The translations under genes were made by a program, and so were the position numbers. The notes below the pieces were generated by a model, which was given only the letters and a program-made list of their open reading frames with translations, did not search any database and had not been told where the DNA came from. Source: Bullifex porci (GTDB lineage: Bacteria > Spirochaetota > Spirochaetia > Sphaerochaetales > Sphaerochaetaceae). Taken from it: a stretch of DNA of 64,000 nucleotides. Position 1 is the first letter of the stretch. Each line of letters begins with the position of its first letter. Positions 61,849 through 64,000 of the stretch are shown one piece after another. Location: NCBI RefSeq assembly GCF_009695635.1, contig NZ_VUNN01000013.1:1-64000 (forward strand). Reading direction: 5' to 3'.

Positions 61849-64000
61849 ATGGATTTAGATACATTCTTGCAGGACCCAAAGGTTCTGCCAAACTACCTTT
61901 TTATCCTTCCACTAAGTATTAAGCCTGTATTTCCTGGACTTTTTTGTCCTCTAGTTGTTACAGGAGAAAAGGATATTGAGGTTGTCACTCGTGCAATTAG
62001 CACAGGCGGTATGATAGGAGCCTTACTAGAGAAGGAGGCGCATACCTCAGATAACCAAAAGAGAGAGGATACCTTATACACAGTTGGAACAATGTGTAAG
62101 ATCCTTAAATCTATCAAGCTACCAGATGGGGGCCTAAATCTTTATATCTCTACACAAAATAGATTTCGTGTAGATTCTTTCTTTTATAATGAGGATGCAC
62201 TTTGTGCTAAGGTCACTTATCTACAGGATAAGCCATATAATAGAAGTCGTTTAACTGCTTGGGTTAGAACTCTAAATGAAGAGCTCAAAGCTATGAATCA
62301 GAAGATGCCTATGTTCAGTGAGGAAAATAGGCTTAACCTTATTAACATTGATGATCCATCAAAGTTTGCTGATTACATGGCTTCAATTCTATCTATTGAG
62401 CCTGATAAGCAGCAGCTAATTCTTGAGGAGCTTGATGTTAAAAAGCGTATTGAGGCTATTCTTTTCCACATCGAGGAGGAGAAGAGAATCATACAGATGC
62501 AGGGCTCAATTAGGGAGCATGTAAATAAAAAGCTCGAGAAGAACCAAAGAGATTACTTCTTAAGAGAAGAGCTAAGACAAATTCAAAAGGAATTAGGAAT
62601 CATCCAAAATAAGGGTGACTTAGTTGAAAAGCTAAAAAGTGATCTAGATAGACTAAATTTAAAGGGCGAAGCAAAGGAAACTGTAGAGAACGAATTTGCT
62701 CGTTTCTCAGCTCTTGAGCCAAACTCACCTGAGTACTCTATGTCTCTAAACTACCTTCAGACAATTGCAGCTCTCCCATGGGCAGATGAGCCATTTAAGG
62801 ATTTTGATTTAAAGAAGGCTGAAAAGATTCTTAATAGCGAGCACTATGGTATGGAGGAGGTTAAGGACCGCGTACTTGAATTCTTAGCTGTTAGAAAGCG
62901 AAGACAGGATACTAAGGGTGCTATTATCTGCTTAGTAGGCCCTCCTGGAGTTGGTAAAACTAGTGTTGGTTTATCAATTGCTAAAGCTATCGGTAAAAAA
63001 TGCTATCGCTTTAGTGTAGGTGGCATGAAGGATGAGGCTGAAATTAAAGGCCACAGAAGAACATATGTAGGAGCACTCCCTGGAAAGATTATTCAGGGCT
63101 TAAAGATTGTCAAAACTAAGAGTCCAGTATTCTTAATCGATGAAATTGATAAGATGGGTGAAAGCTATCAAGGGGACCCCGCATCAGCTCTACTAGAGGC
63201 CTTAGATCCAGAGCAGAATAAGGAATTTAGAGATAGATATCTCGATCTTCCTTTTGATATCTCTCAGGTTCTATTTATTGTAACAGCTAATACCTTAGAG
63301 ACAATTCCTTCTCCACTTCTTGATAGAATGGAGATTATAGAGCTATCTGGTTATACATCAAATGAAAAGCTGAATATCGGAAAGAAATACCTACTTCCAA
63401 AGAGTCTTGAAAAAAATGGCTTAAATAAGAAGGATGTAAAGTACTCTCCATCAATTCTGCTTTCAATTGCAGAAGGGTATGCAAGAGAAGCAGGAGTAAG
63501 AAATTTCGATAAGGCACTAGATAAAATAAATAGAAAGATAGCTAGAGAATCTCTTACAAACCCAGATTTTAAGTTACCTATTACTGTAACTGATGAGTTA
63601 GTTGTTAAGTATCTCGGTAAGGCTCCTTTCTCTGAGGATGAGGTTAAAAAGGCCGATAAGGTTGGAACCTCTATTGGACTTGCTTGGACTAGTATGGGTG
63701 GAGACACACTACTAATTGAAGCAGAGAACTATCCAGGAAAGGGTGAACTAAATATCACAGGACAGCTTGGCGATGTAATGAAGGAATCTGTTAACATTGC
63801 TTGGACATATCTTAAGAGAGAGGCAGTTAGAAGAAATATCGATTACTCCTTCTTCGAAAGAAACAATGTACACTTACACATTCCTGAGGGTGCAACACCT
63901 AAGGATGGTCCTTCTGCAGGTGTTACTCTAACTGTAGCACTCTACTCTCTTCTAACTAACCAGGTTATGAAGCAGAAGCTTGCTATGACTGGAGAATTAA
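61849..64000 (+). CDS. lon: ATP-dependent Lon protease, partial at window edge
   Basis: The first 717 residues of Lon are visible; the gene runs off the right end. The N-terminal substrate domain begins LFILPLSIKPVFPGLFCPLV. The AAA+ module has Walker A GPPGVGKT (364-371), GHRRTYVGALPGKI and Walker B FLIDEIDK. The protease catalytic serine is S689 (PKDGPSAGVT); the catalytic lysine lies beyond the edge. AGAGGA precedes the ATG. It degrades misfolded and regulatory proteins. Confidence 0.95.
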   Translation, partial: MDLDTFLQDPKVLPNYLFILPLSIKPVFPGLFCPLVVTGEKDIEVVTRAISTGGMIGALLEKEAHTSDNQKREDTLYTVGTMCKILKSIKLPDGGLNLYISTQNRFRVDSFFYNEDALCAKVTYLQDKPYNRSRLTAWVRTLNEELKAMNQKMPMFSEENRLNLINIDDPSKFADYMASILSIEPDKQQLILEELDVKKRIEAILFHIEEEKRIIQMQGSIREHVNKKLEKNQRDYFLREELRQIQKELGIIQNKGDLVEKLKSDLDRLNLKGEAKETVENEFARFSALEPNSPEYSMSLNYLQTIAALPWADEPFKDFDLKKAEKILNSEHYGMEEVKDRVLEFLAVRKRRQDTKGAIICLVGPPGVGKTSVGLSIAKAIGKKCYRFSVGGMKDEAEIKGHRRTYVGALPGKIIQGLKIVKTKSPVFLIDEIDKMGESYQGDPASALLEALDPEQNKEFRDRYLDLPFDISQVLFIVTANTLETIPSPLLDRMEIIELSGYTSNEKLNIGKKYLLPKSLEKNGLNKKDVKYSPSILLSIAEGYAREAGVRNFDKALDKINRKIARESLTNPDFKLPITVTDELVVKYLGKAPFSEDEVKKADKVGTSIGLAWTSMGGDTLLIEAENYPGKGELNITGQLGDVMKESVNIAWTYLKREAVRRNIDYSFFERNNVHLHIPEGATPKDGPSAGVTLTVALYSLLTNQVMKQKLAMTGEL

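Overview
The window reads as chromosomal DNA of an AT-rich, anaerobic, gut-type spirochaete, probably near Sphaerochaetaceae or Treponemataceae. The evidence is the 5' part of a 16S rRNA gene at the left edge, Sec-dependent lipoproteins and outer-membrane-type barrels, a small two-cluster ferredoxin, and the LL-diaminopimelate aminotransferase route to lysine. Placement is by eye; no 16S search was possible. No phage, insertion sequence or CRISPR array was seen. Most DNA is ordinary, densely packed housekeeping sequence on both strands.

Layout. 1-1.2 kb: partial 16S gene (minus strand) with its leader and tandem promoters. 1.2-9.7 kb: small metabolic and regulatory units (acetyltransferase, beta-CASP nuclease, Fe-S flavoprotein, tetR plus a beta-helix protein, alpha-glucosidase, an rrf2/cysK pair, an SPFH/ribbon-helix-helix pair). 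9.8-14.1 kb: envelope proteins, a glycosyltransferase and an orphan UmuD. 14.1-18.7 kb: lysine/diaminopimelate operon dapB-dapA-dapL-lysA-ybgC. 18.7-29.6 kb: topB, ferredoxin, xseA-xseB, an Amt-PII fusion behind two tandem terminators, a pseudouridine synthase, a Bax-inhibitor-1 protein, a lipoprotein and a long RarA fusion. 29.7-32.7 kb: five-gene tRNA cluster, then a kinase-like/permease operon and a CDP-alcohol transferase, closed by a second identical tRNA-Gly gene. 32.8-35.7 kb: dat-ddc, making 1,3-diaminopropane. 35.8-39.1 kb: tig-clpP-clpX. 39.2-47.5 kb: a sigma-factor-like gene behind an excellent sigma-54 promoter, a hydrolase-rdgB-pepF operon, an HD hydrolase, ttcA and a FecR-like protein. 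47.5-60.8 kb: mutL, an acyltransferase operon, MATE, Nudix, serA-serC-lrp, recO-recJ and a DUF4105 protein. 60.8-64 kb: carbamate kinase and a partial lon.

The most interesting features are regulatory. (1) A protein with sigma region 2-like and C-terminal helix-turn-helix-like segments is preceded by a full sigma-54 promoter, suggesting a sigma cascade. (2) The Amt-PII leader carries two consecutive intrinsic terminators just before the ribosome binding site. (3) Many first genes of transcription units lack a Shine-Dalgarno sequence and instead have a -10 hexamer 6-8 nt before the start codon, which suggests widespread leaderless transcription. (4) Three regulator-containing operons (tetR, rrf2/cysK, SPFH/RHH) have near-perfect palindromes embedded in their own core promoters.
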